A stretch of DNA of 64,000 nt from JAWQFO01 sp033436665 (GCF_033436665.1 NZ_JAWQFO010000011.1:55185-119184), one strand, 5' to 3'; shown: positions 43,001 to 51,053, counted from the stretch's first letter. Notes: generated from the sequence alone by a model not told the origin. A program made the numbers and translations.

Positions 43001-43681
43001 TCAGTCCGGCCTTGTTGCCGCGACGCCGTCCTCGGTCAGGATCAGGTCGAGCGGGATGTCATGGGGTTGCGGAAAGATCGTCGGCAGGCGGGCGGCGTTC
43101 AGCGCGATGCCGATGGTGATGGGGCGTGGCGTCAGCACCGCCAACGTCCGATCGAAGTAGCCCCCACCCCAACCCAACCGATAGCAGTCGTCGGTCCACC
43201 CGAGGCAGGGCGCGAGCGCGAAATCGGGCACCAGCACATTGGCCCCGGGCGGGGGAACGGGGATGTTCCAGTCGCCGCGCACCAGTTTGGTCTCCGGTGT
43301 CCAGCGGCGAAACACCAGTGGCGCGGCGCGGTTCTCGACCACTGGCAAGGCGACGGTGACGCCCGCGCGGTGCAGATCGGCGAAGGTCGGGCGCAGGTCG
43401 GGTTCCCCCTTGATCGGCCAGTAGCCGGACAGGACGCATCCGCGCCTCACGCCACGCGTCGCAAGCACCCTGCCCAGATACCCCGCGATCCTGTCCGAAA
43501 CCTGCGCCCGCCCGGCCCGGCCCAGGCCCTCTCTCAGCCCGGTCAGCCGTGCTCGTTCCGCCCGGCGCCAGCGCGCCACATCGCGCGCCTGCCCGGGATC
43601 AACGCCAAGCGGGTCGAAATACGCGGGATCGACCTCGGCCGCCATGCAAGGCGGCGAGGCATATGTCCCGTCCTTGGTCAT
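43001..43681 (-). CDS. 5-formyltetrahydrofolate cyclo-ligase family protein
   Basis: 226 residues. Early basic RWRRAERARLTGLREGLGRA, GYWPIKGEPDLRP in the middle and CLGWTDDCYRLGWGGGYFDR near the end, including the G-x-G-G-G-Y-Y/F-D-R ATP-site motif. The enzyme turns 5-formyl-THF into methenyl-THF with ATP. It overlaps dnrN by four bases and lies inside an NO-response operon. This placement is unusual for a folate enzyme and may reflect one-carbon need during NO stress. Confidence 0.88.
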   Translation of the reverse strand: MTKDGTYASPPCMAAEVDPAYFDPLGVDPGQARDVARWRRAERARLTGLREGLGRAGRAQVSDRIAGYLGRVLATRGVRRGCVLSGYWPIKGEPDLRPTFADLHRAGVTVALPVVENRAAPLVFRRWTPETKLVRGDWNIPVPPPGANVLVPDFALAPCLGWTDDCYRLGWGGGYFDRTLAVLTPRPITIGIALNAARLPTIFPQPHDIPLDLILTEDGVAATRPD

Positions 43682-44163
43682 CTTGCCGACTCGAACCGGG
43701 GGAAAAGCACGTCGTTCTCCAACGCGATGTGCGAGGCCAGTTCGTCAATCAATGTCGCCGTGCCGCCATAAAGCGACCACCACGAGCCACAGGCATGCTC
43801 TGGAGGTGTGAGATCGCCTGTCAGCTTGCGGATCAGAGCGATGGTCTCGGCGTGATCGTCATGGTCGGCACACATGACCGCAATGAGTGTTTCGATACCC
43901 ACTCCGCCGCCCGCGCGCATTGCCGGGAACAAGATAATCTCTTCCTTTGCCATATGATCTTCCATCTCGTGCGCAAGCGTGGCCAGGGCATGGGCAAGAC
44001 CCTTCGGGGCGTCTGGATCATTGGCGCGAACCTGTTCGACGCGCTCGGCCAAGGGTACGAGCGAGGCCAGATCCGCCCGGTGCATCTCGTGATAGTTGGA
44101 CAGGATGTGGTCGATCAGGGCGCCGGTTTCCTGCGGCACTGCGGCGGTGGCTTTGTCGACCAT
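43678..44163 (-). CDS. dnrN: Hemerythrin-type Fe-S repair protein (DnrN/RIC-like)
   Basis: 161 residues. ALIDHILSNYHEMHRADLAS near 16, LAHEMEDHMAKEEIILFPAM near 65, ADHDDHAETIALIR near 100 and ELASHIALENDVLFPRFE near the end give the His/Glu set of a di-iron RIC (YtfE/DnrN) centre. The N-terminal ScdA cysteine domain is absent. It would repair Fe-S clusters hurt by NO. First gene of the operon divergent from nsrR. Confidence 0.87.
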   Translation of the reverse strand: MVDKATAAVPQETGALIDHILSNYHEMHRADLASLVPLAERVEQVRANDPDAPKGLAHALATLAHEMEDHMAKEEIILFPAMRAGGGVGIETLIAVMCADHDDHAETIALIRKLTGDLTPPEHACGSWWSLYGGTATLIDELASHIALENDVLFPRFESAR

Positions 44164-44200
44164 GACTCATCCCTTCTGTGGCGAACCGGCGGATGATAAT

Positions 44201-44258
44201 GAATTGGCATTTGATTTACCGATTAAACCACAGTAATACGCATTGTAAATACCAATTC
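44201..44258. promoter_or_regulatory. Inverted repeat in the dnrN-nsrR promoter region, likely NsrR operator
   Basis: GAATTGGCATTT (44201-44212) and AAATACCAATTC (44247-44258) pair at 11 of 12 positions. They flank an AT-rich centre between the divergent genes. The arms contain GGCATTT and AAATACC, resembling NsrR half-sites in length and AT-richness, so NsrR binding at both promoters is likely but unproven. Confidence 0.6.
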
Positions 44259-44270
44259 AGGACAGCGACC

Positions 44271-44684
44271 ATGCGCCTCACGTCCTTCACAGACTACGGG
44301 CTTCGCGTGCTGATGCGCATGGCGGGCACGCCGGATCGGGCCTTCTCGGCCGCCGATCTAGCCGCCGAGTTCCGTATCTCGCGCAACCACCTGGCCAAGG
44401 TGATTTCGGCGCTTGCCGCGGCAGGTCTTCTGGAAACCCGGCGCGGCGGCGGGGGCGGCGCGATGCTGGCTCGCGCGCCCGAGGACATTCGGCTGGGCGA
44501 TGTGGTGGCGGTGCTCGAGGCCGATCAGGCGCTGGTGGAATGCTTTGCCTCCGGCACGAACACCTGCACCTTATCGCCAAAATGTCGGCTAAAGGCCCGG
44601 CTGGCCCATGCGGAGGCGGCCTTTCTGGCCGATCTGAACCAAAGCACGCTCGCTGATTGCGCCTATCGGCCCGAGAGTGCCTGA
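44271..44684 (+). CDS. nsrR: Rrf2 family NO-sensing repressor NsrR
   Basis: 137 residues. The winged helix is MRLTSFTDYGLRVLMRMAG to ISRNHLAKVISALAAAGLLE. The three cluster cysteines lie in ECFASGTNTCTLSPKC, spaced C-x7-C-x5-C as in NsrR. It holds a [4Fe-4S] cluster that is destroyed by NO, which relieves repression. Divergent from dnrN-fcl-nnrS-nnrU, its probable target. Confidence 0.92.
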   Translation: MRLTSFTDYGLRVLMRMAGTPDRAFSAADLAAEFRISRNHLAKVISALAAAGLLETRRGGGGGAMLARAPEDIRLGDVVAVLEADQALVECFASGTNTCTLSPKCRLKARLAHAEAAFLADLNQSTLADCAYRPESA

Positions 44685-45104
44685 GGTGCCAATGGCGCTC
44701 TCAGCCCCCAGACAGCGATGCGTAGCGCAATCGCGACAGCCACGCGCATCTCGAAGACATCGCCGACATCAGTAGACTGACGAAATCCGCAGGGCCGACA
44801 TCGCAGCGTAGTTCGCCTGCCACGTGCAGATCCCGGATCGTTTTACACGGCGGTTCTGAACCGAGCCGCAGGGAGCACGACACAATACGCAATCCCCCGA
44901 TTGAAACATGAACATCTACTGCACACGGCACTGTTTAAGACACTGAAACCGTTTCTTAATCGCCACCATCCATCAGCGGGACGGTCGCGAAGTGCAACCT
45001 TTAATGGCCACCTACTCAGGGTTTTCAGCCATTGGTGCATAGTGCAGCATTCGTTAATTTGGGCTCAATCCTGTCTTTCGCCGCGAGTGTTTCCAATGTC
45101 TGCT
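44685..45104. other. Junction between the nitrate island and the relaxase module
   Basis: About 420 bases without a recognisable gene. Short minus-strand frames (for example one starting MPCAVDVHVSIGG) have no family and uneven composition. The right half is more AT-rich than the flanks. It would contain the right end of the nar cargo. I saw no terminal inverted repeats or target duplications. Confidence 0.5.
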
Positions 45105-47117
45105 TCAGCGTGCGACCAACTTACCTCCCGGCTCTGAAACGTCCGTGATCTCCCCTTCGAGACGATCAAGCTCGCTCAGTGCTTCCTGAACCACCGACAG
45201 GTCGTCCGCGGTAAGCGTTTCGACATCAAGACCTGCCCGACCCTCGAAATCCATCTCGAACTGGCGATGGTCATCCGCGATCGCGGCTGCACGGTACCGA
45301 CGGACGTCCGGAGCCTCTGCCGGGTCGGCGGGTGAGCTTCCACCACCCTCGCCAATCCCCATCCTGGCTTCGAAATCGCGTTCCGAGAGACCCGATCCCC
45401 GCGGGGCCATCGCCGTCGCCCGGACGCTCAGGGGGAGCTCGCCCATCGGACCGACGGGCACGTCCGGAATCGGCAGGTCGCCGTCCTGCGCCGCGTGAAT
45501 ACTCTTGAAGAACGGGTCTTCGAAGTACACAACGCGCTTGGCCCGGACCGGCATCTGCGCATCGACCACGACGACGATCTCGTCGAGCGGCAGCCGACGC
45601 GCCTCGTCCTCGGGCAGGAGCGACACCTCCTCGGTCCGCTCGGACTGGCTCCGCCCCTCGAAGGGGTTCTTGCCGATCGCGCGGGAGCGCGTGACGACGG
45701 TCTTCGTGGTCTTGCCGACCGCCTTGCTCAGTTCCTCGACGGTCTTCTCGTCCGAGGGCGTGAGATAGAGCTTGATGCCGGCGTTGCCCTGCAGCGCGCG
45801 GCGCGTGTTCTCGCCGTAGATCTCGTCGATGGCGGGAATGGTCTGGGTGACGATGGCGAGATGCCCGCGGTACTGCCGCAGGATTTCGATGCTCTCGGCG
45901 ACGATCGGCATCTTGCCGAGGCGGTTGAATTCGTCGAGCAGGATCATCACCGGCCAAGGCTCATCCGGACCCGGTTCCTTCTCCTGGAGTGCGGACAGCA
46001 GGTCCGAGAAGAAGAGCCGGATCAGCGGCGCCAAGGGCTTCACCATGAGCGGCTGGACCACGAGGTAGACGCTGAAGGGCTGCTTCCGGATCGTCCGGAA
46101 GTCGAAATCCGAGACCGCCGTGGCGTCGTCGATCGCCGGGTTCTGCCACTGGTCGAGCCCGGACGTCATGAGAAGCGAGACATAGGAGGTGAGCGTGTCG
46201 TTGTTGGTTGATGCCAGCCGGGTGAAGATCAGCCGCGCGGCCGGGTTCCGGACCTCGAGGGCGCGCGCGAGATACTCCTTCTGCTTCTGCCCGCCCGAGG
46301 CAGCGATCCTGTAGATCTCTCCCAACGTTGGTCGGTGGCGCTGAAAGGCCAGAATTCCGGCCGCGACGAAGAGATCGATCCCGCCCTTCAGGAGTCCCTG
46401 CACCCGGTCGTTGTCGTTCTGCAGGAAGAGCGTCGCCAGGAGCAGGAGTTCCATCTGCTGGCGCGCCGGATCCTGGAGTTCGTAGATCCGGAGAAGCGGA
46501 TTGTAGCGATGGGTCCGGCGTGTCTCCCAGTCCGTCGGCGCGAAGCGGAAGACCCTGTCTCCCGCCGCGGCGCGGTGGCAGGCCGAGGCCTCGTAGCACT
46601 CGCCCTTCACGTCGAGGACGACCGCCGAGCCCTGCCAGGTGAGCAGGTTCGGAATGACGAAGCCGGTCGTCTTGCCGCGCCCGGTGGGCGCCACGATCAG
46701 CGCGTGCGGGAAGGTCTTCGAGCAGAGGAACGGCGCGCGGGACGTGGGCTTCCCGAGCTTGCCGATCACGAAGCCCGTGCCGGGTTTGCCGAAGAAGCCG
46801 TTCCGCTTCATCTCCCGGTGGGTCTGCCAATGCGTGTAGCCGAAGCGGGTGAGCGCCGAGCCGGACATGGCGAGGGTCATCAGGAGACCCGCCACCCCGG
46901 CCCCGCCCATGATCAGGTTGACGAGCCGGAAGTCTTCGGGCCGCGCGGCCCGGATCGCGAGATAGTTCTCGGCGATGTAGAAGAAGTCGATCTCGGCCCG
47001 GAGCCCGAGATCCCGGAAGGTCAGGACGGCCGAGGCGATGACATAGCCGATCAGGGCGGCGACGAGTGTCACCAGCACGACGCCGACGGCAAGCCGACCT
47101 GTCCCGAGCCCCGTCAT
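45105..47117 (-). CDS. virD4: Type IV coupling protein VirD4/TraG
   Basis: 670 residues. Two N-terminal membrane helices (LAVGVVLVTLVAALIGYVIA and a second near 68-88), Walker A IVAPTGRGKTTGFVIPNLL near 141-151, and Walker B VMILLDEFNRLGKM near 388. LAIVTQTIPAIDEIYGE follows. It receives the relaxase-DNA complex and feeds it to the VirB channel. The acidic C-terminal tail of about 120 residues is variable. One-base overlap with the relaxase gene (TGATG). Confidence 0.96.
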   Translation of the reverse strand: MTGLGTGRLAVGVVLVTLVAALIGYVIASAVLTFRDLGLRAEIDFFYIAENYLAIRAARPEDFRLVNLIMGGAGVAGLLMTLAMSGSALTRFGYTHWQTHREMKRNGFFGKPGTGFVIGKLGKPTSRAPFLCSKTFPHALIVAPTGRGKTTGFVIPNLLTWQGSAVVLDVKGECYEASACHRAAAGDRVFRFAPTDWETRRTHRYNPLLRIYELQDPARQQMELLLLATLFLQNDNDRVQGLLKGGIDLFVAAGILAFQRHRPTLGEIYRIAASGGQKQKEYLARALEVRNPAARLIFTRLASTNNDTLTSYVSLLMTSGLDQWQNPAIDDATAVSDFDFRTIRKQPFSVYLVVQPLMVKPLAPLIRLFFSDLLSALQEKEPGPDEPWPVMILLDEFNRLGKMPIVAESIEILRQYRGHLAIVTQTIPAIDEIYGENTRRALQGNAGIKLYLTPSDEKTVEELSKAVGKTTKTVVTRSRAIGKNPFEGRSQSERTEEVSLLPEDEARRLPLDEIVVVVDAQMPVRAKRVVYFEDPFFKSIHAAQDGDLPIPDVPVGPMGELPLSVRATAMAPRGSGLSERDFEARMGIGEGGGSSPADPAEAPDVRRYRAAAIADDHRQFEMDFEGRAGLDVETLTADDLSVVQEALSELDRLEGEITDVSEPGGKLVAR

Positions 47118-49456
47118 CAGTGGGTCTCCCCGCATTCGCTCTCGCCGTCGTGGAGATCGGCGCGGTGCCGCTCGTACTCCCGGTCGGCGATCTCCTCGAC
47201 CACGGCCCGGGTCGCATCGCTGTTCGCAGTCGCCGCGTCGGATTGCAGGTAGACCTTCGCCGCGTAGAGCCGGTCCAGACGGTCCCCGATCCGGGGTTTC
47301 AGGATGTCGACGTCGCCACCCCTCAGCCGGTCGATCTGGTCCGCGTCGAGCTCGCTCTCCACCGCGTCGCGAAAGGCCAAACGCTCCTCCGCATCCAAAA
47401 ACGGCTCGGACAAGTCGCCGGACCGTTCATGCGCGATGACCCGTCGCAGCTCCGCGTCGCGGACCGGCTGACCGGCAACTTCGGTCGCCCGTCGTTCCGC
47501 CAGGCGCGCGTCCTGCGCTGCATCGATCACGCTGTCTCCCAGTCTTTCGCGCATCTCGGTCTCGCGCCGAACCTGGTTGAGGACCACCGTGTCGCGCGCC
47601 TCGACAACAGCTGCATAGGTCGCGCCAAGACCGCGGGCGAGATGCGAAGGCATGTCCGGATAGCGCGCGCGGAAATCGTCCGTGACGGCTTCGGCGACAG
47701 GCGTCCTGACGTCGCGCTCCGCCATGATCCGATCGACCTCGCGCGCGATCTCGTCGACGCGATCCTCGTCGGTAATGTGTTCCCTGAAGGGTTCAGACCG
47801 GTCGATCACCTCGCCAGGCCGGGCGAGCAGGTGCGGGTGCGCGTCGATATACGCGCGCTGCTCGGTTTCGATCCGCAGCTCGGCCCGGGACGCAATCTGC
47901 CAGTCGCGGTCTTCGATCTGCTGGTCGGTCATGCCTTCCGCGCGCATCTCCCGCCGGATCGTCCCTTCCATCGCCTCGGCGGCCTCGCGATGGTAATGGA
48001 AACGCTCCGAGATGGTTTCCGCGTCCATGACGCCGTCCTCCCTCAGGACACTTGCTCTCTCCAGCGCGATGCCGAGCTGAACATGGGCGCGGTTGAGCGC
48101 ATCGCGGGCGGTCTCCAGATCGGCGCGGCGTTCGAGGTTAAGACCGTCGGTCTCGGCCACGCGCGCCAGGTCGTCGGCGATCCACTGCCGCTCGAGCGCG
48201 GCGTTCTGCGCCCCGGTCTCCATCCGCGCGATGACGACCGACGCCCGGATCCCGGTGCCCCGGAGCGCCGTGTCGATCTGCGCCCGGACATCCGGCTCCC
48301 TGAGCCGCACCAGCTGATCCCGGTCGATGTTCGCCTCTGAATAGATCCCGCCCTCGGACGGCCGTTCGGTCAGCGTCACCGACCGGAGTCCCAAGGGCTG
48401 CATATGGGCGAGCCGCGCCTGGATCTCGTTGAGGCTCCTCTCGAAGCGCGGCCGCTCCACCTCCGGCTTGCCCTCGATCATCCCCTGGACGCGCGCGACC
48501 TGGTCGGCGTAGCGGGTCCGCAGGTCTTCGAACGTCTGGTCCTCGGCCATGTAGACACCTCCTTCAGTCCCAAGTCTGCCGCCCGTCGCGAGAAGCTGGC
48601 CCGCCCGGAAGAGCGCGTCGGCAATGTCCTCCCGGGCTTCGCGCGAGGCCTCCGTGGCGAGCGCGTGGTAGACGGTGCGTGTATTGGCGATCTCGGCGAG
48701 CGCGCGCTTGAGGTCGGCGCCGACCCGGGGCCGCGGCTCCGGCGCCCGGCCCTCGTCCTTCGCCGCGTAGACCTCGCGCGTCCGCGGCGGGTAGTGCAGG
48801 ACGCCCCGGTCAATCCGCCGGGTGGCCTCGAGCCGGAAGCCGAACCTTTCGGCCTCCTCGACCATCGCGAGGCGAAAATCGTCGTAGTTGAACCGGTGAT
48901 CGCGACCGAGGAAGAAGAACTCGCCCTCCTGCGACCGGCGGTTCAGAACGATGTGGGCGTGCGGATGTGCCCGGTCCTCGTGGACCGCGATGATGTAGTC
49001 GAAGTGTCCCTCGTCGGTCTGGAAGAACCGCTCCGCGACATTCGCCGTGATATCGCGGACGTCCTCGCCGCGTGTCCCGATCGGAAAGGACATGAGCATG
49101 TGGGTGGTCTGTCCGAGCTTCGGCTTGAACCCGGCGCTCCAGCGCTTGGCGAAGCGCTCCGCCAGGTCCTTGATCTCGGCAGGCTCGAGCCGCGTTTTCC
49201 CGTCAAGGAAACCGCTCGAGTCGACGATATGGGCCGACTTGGTGGTGAGGTAGCCGAGCTGGTTCGAAAGCTGGGATTTGGTATGGGTGCCCCCGCCCCG
49301 GATCGCCTTGAAGACCGCCGCGCGATGCCCGGCGGCGGCGCGGATGAGCTGCCTCTGCTTCGCGACATGGAGTCCCTGCATCGAGCCCCGGATCCGGCTC
49401 CAGCCGTCCCGGAAGACCTCGCCGGTCACGTCGTGGACGGCATCATTCAGCCGCAT
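47117..49456 (-). CDS. VirD2-like relaxase, MOBP type
   Basis: 779 residues. Motif I with a candidate nicking tyrosine is SNQLGYLTTKSAHIVD (Tyr69). The metal-binding motif III is AVHEDRAHPHAHIVLNR (His164, His166, His168), with FQTDEGHFDY before it. The rest, about 250-779, is a long charged helical tail likely used for recognition by the coupling protein. It would cut one strand at oriT and pilot it into the recipient. Overlaps mobC by 14 bases and virD4 by one. Confidence 0.92.
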   Translation of the reverse strand: MRLNDAVHDVTGEVFRDGWSRIRGSMQGLHVAKQRQLIRAAAGHRAAVFKAIRGGGTHTKSQLSNQLGYLTTKSAHIVDSSGFLDGKTRLEPAEIKDLAERFAKRWSAGFKPKLGQTTHMLMSFPIGTRGEDVRDITANVAERFFQTDEGHFDYIIAVHEDRAHPHAHIVLNRRSQEGEFFFLGRDHRFNYDDFRLAMVEEAERFGFRLEATRRIDRGVLHYPPRTREVYAAKDEGRAPEPRPRVGADLKRALAEIANTRTVYHALATEASREAREDIADALFRAGQLLATGGRLGTEGGVYMAEDQTFEDLRTRYADQVARVQGMIEGKPEVERPRFERSLNEIQARLAHMQPLGLRSVTLTERPSEGGIYSEANIDRDQLVRLREPDVRAQIDTALRGTGIRASVVIARMETGAQNAALERQWIADDLARVAETDGLNLERRADLETARDALNRAHVQLGIALERASVLREDGVMDAETISERFHYHREAAEAMEGTIRREMRAEGMTDQQIEDRDWQIASRAELRIETEQRAYIDAHPHLLARPGEVIDRSEPFREHITDEDRVDEIAREVDRIMAERDVRTPVAEAVTDDFRARYPDMPSHLARGLGATYAAVVEARDTVVLNQVRRETEMRERLGDSVIDAAQDARLAERRATEVAGQPVRDAELRRVIAHERSGDLSEPFLDAEERLAFRDAVESELDADQIDRLRGGDVDILKPRIGDRLDRLYAAKVYLQSDAATANSDATRAVVEEIADREYERHRADLHDGESECGETH

Positions 49457-50024
49457 GGGCGAACTCCCTCAGGGCGGCCGTGGCCTCGAGCTGCATCGCG
49501 TCTCGTCGGCGCCGAACGAGCAGGTCGATCTCGTCGGCCGCGTCCAGGATGAACCGTGCAAGCCCGCGCATCTGCGCCAGCCGCAACTCGGAGAATTCCG
49601 GGCGAGCCCCCTGCCCCCTCCGGTTGGCCTGCGTCATCTGCTTGGCGATCTGGGCGACGCCGTTGCCGACCTCGTGGAGCGCGGCCCGGTAGCGCGCCAT
49701 CTCGGCGGCCAGGTGAACGTCAGGGACGAAGGTTCCCCCGGCGGCCTGGATCAGCCGTCTCAGCCCGTCCGTGCGGGTCTCGATCCCGGCGGCGTCCAGC
49801 ACCGCGTCGAGGGCGCCGATCTCCTCCTGGGTCAGCTTCACGGTCACCGCGGCGGTCGGGATCGCGGCGTCCCTCTGCCGTTCCTCATGGGCCTTCAGCA
49901 CATACCGAACCGCCCGCGACGTGACCCCGAAGCGCAAGGCCAGATCTGACGTCGAGACGCCCTCTCCGGCCTTTCGCACGATCTCCATCTTCTCGGTCTC
50001 GGTTAGACGTTTCGCGCGGGACAT
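49443..50024 (-). CDS. mobC: MobC-like relaxosome accessory protein with HTH
   Basis: 193 residues. An N-terminal helix-turn-helix (EIVRKAGEGVSTSDLALRFG, then VTSRAVRYVLKAHEER) covers about 10-45. A MobC-type part follows with ALHEVGNGVAQIAKQMTQAN and RRGQGARPEFSELRLAQMRG. Such proteins bind oriT and help the relaxase melt the nick region. The ATG is used. A GTG 30 bases upstream is also possible. Directly downstream of the candidate oriT. Confidence 0.83.
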   Translation of the reverse strand: MSRAKRLTETEKMEIVRKAGEGVSTSDLALRFGVTSRAVRYVLKAHEERQRDAAIPTAAVTVKLTQEEIGALDAVLDAAGIETRTDGLRRLIQAAGGTFVPDVHLAAEMARYRAALHEVGNGVAQIAKQMTQANRRGQGARPEFSELRLAQMRGLARFILDAADEIDLLVRRRRDAMQLEATAALREFAHAAE

Positions 50025-50039
50025 GCGGAAGAAAGCCCC

Positions 50040-50142
50040 CCTATTTCCTGCCACCTTCAGACGCGGCCACCCTCACCTTACGAAGCTATAGCAACGTGTC
50101 AATGATATATTATCGTAGAGTGAGGTGAGGGTGGCCGCGTCT
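50040..50142. other. Candidate origin of transfer (oriT)
   Basis: A perfect 20-bp inverted repeat, AGACGCGGCCACCCTCACCT (50059-50078) and its complement at 50123-50142, encloses 44 AT-rich bases. Nine bases to the left is CTATTTCCTG-CCACC, close to the YATCCTG-Y nick consensus of VirD2/TraI relaxases. It lies directly upstream of mobC-relaxase-virD4. The inner part contains two regulatory boxes. No nick site is proven. Confidence 0.6.
50075..50102 (-). promoter_or_regulatory. mobC promoter with CTATAG operator boxes
   Basis: On the minus strand TTGACA (50102-50097) and TAAGGT (50080-50075) are 16 bases apart. CTATAG (50086-50091) sits in the spacer, and a second box, CAATG-ATATAT-TATCG (50100-50114), lies 19 bp away, the same spacing as before the virB operon. 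The promoter faces mobC, the relaxase and virD4. Confidence 0.65.
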
Positions 50143-50235
50143 TCCGTGTTCTCCGAGCCCCGACGGGGCGAGGCCCTGGCCCAAGGAACCTCATGGTGGC
50201 TGCCCGACCAACCGCCAGGCCTGACGAATGCGAAA

Positions 50236-50265
50236 GGCCCGCACCGTGTCATAACGATGCGGGCC
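50236..50265 (-). terminator. Hairpin, likely minus-strand terminator
   Basis: GGCCCGCA (50236-50243) and TGCGGGCC (50258-50265) form an eight-bp stem. On the minus strand it is followed by TTTCG. It lies between the housekeeping genes and the oriT region and would insulate them. Confidence 0.55.
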
Positions 50266-50343
50266 CACGAGGGAGGAAGACTTGTCGATGCCGTCAGTCT
50301 ACGCCCGATCTCGAAACCGGGCAACGGTGCCGGTGCAAGAGAC

Positions 50344-50361
50344 GGGCCGCCGGAACGGCCC
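50344..50361 (-). terminator. Terminator after the DUF2958-linked small gene
   Basis: GGGCCG-CCGGAA-CGGCCC hairpin 12 bases after the stop of the small minus-strand gene, followed on the transcript by TCTCTT. Confidence 0.65.
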
Positions 50362-50372
50362 GCCTCGGTGTC

Positions 50373-50628
50373 TCAGGCCGGTGTCCCGTCGTGATCGGTG
50401 ACGACCATGGTGTCGGTCACGCTCACGAACAGAGGTGTGATGATCACCTCCCCGTCCGCATCCTTCGGTGGCGAGACCGCCACTATGGCCGATGCCGGCG
50501 CCCCGTTCACGAAGCAGGAGAAGAGCGCGAAGTTCTCGTATTCCCCGGAGGTCAGTGCCTCGAAGGCGCTGACGTGGTCGGGTGCGATTGCCGGGGTTTC
50601 GGTTTCACGGATAACAAATCGTCGACAT
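50373..50628 (-). pseudogene. Small conserved hypothetical gene with an apparent +1 frameshift at its start
   Basis: A clean frame reads FVIRETETPAIAPDHVSAFE, then ALTSGEYENFALFSCFVNGA and ends TLTDHDG-like VVTDHDGTPA before a stop at 50373. It has no usable start codon. The nearest ATG (50628) starts MST and would join the frame exactly if one base in the CGATTTG stretch at 50615-50620 were removed. The rest is intact and GC-rich in codon use, so this is a recent frameshift or a sequencing error. No family function known. It lies 65 bases after DUF2958 and is followed by a terminator. Confidence 0.65.
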
Positions 50629-50693
50629 GCGCGTTCGAGCCGAAGGCGAGAGACAGCGCATGTCGATGCAACTTTACCGAAACACCGAGGTGC

Positions 50694-51053
50694 TCATGCG
50701 ACGATCCCTCCCGCCTGTCGGGCGCGCTCGGCGTAGGTGCCGAGCGTCGCGTCGGGGTCGAAGTGGAGATCGCGCTCAACCGGCAGTCCGAGCCGCCCGC
50801 GCACCGCGCGGATGTCGCTCAGCCGCACCGAGCCGATCTCGGGGCAACCGAGGCCGAGATCGCAGAGCCCGAAGGCGACGTCCGGATCGTTCGGATGGGT
50901 TTCGGTCAGCAGCCAGGTCGCCCCGGCATCCGGGGTGAAGAGCTTGACCACCGGCCGGTGGTCGATCGTGTCAAGGCCGGACAGCTGGCGATCGTGGTTC
51001 TCGCGGCCGTTGGCGGCGAGCCGCTCGAGGATGGTGTCTGTCAGGAGGTCCAT
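50694..51053 (-). CDS. DUF2958 domain protein
   Basis: 119 residues: VVKLFTPDAGATWLLTETHP, then DVAFGLCDLGLGCPEIGSVR and LSDIRAVRGRLGLPVERDLH, the DUF2958 pattern found on many conjugative plasmids and elements. Function unknown. It is a short soluble protein with two cysteines in GLCDLGLGC. Sixty-four bases downstream of the DUF736 gene on the same strand. Confidence 0.9.
   Translation of the reverse strand: MDLLTDTILERLAANGRENHDRQLSGLDTIDHRPVVKLFTPDAGATWLLTETHPNDPDVAFGLCDLGLGCPEIGSVRLSDIRAVRGRLGLPVERDLHFDPDATLGTYAERARQAGGIVA

Noticed and set aside
26062..45104. Target-site duplication or inverted repeats at the ends of the nar island
   Set aside because: No matching direct or inverted repeats were found by eye between 26062-26426 and 44685-45104. 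A computed comparison would be needed.
50073..50324. An 83-codon minus-strand frame across the oriT and terminator region
   Set aside because: It runs through the inverted repeat and a hairpin terminator, has no ribosome site and looks random.
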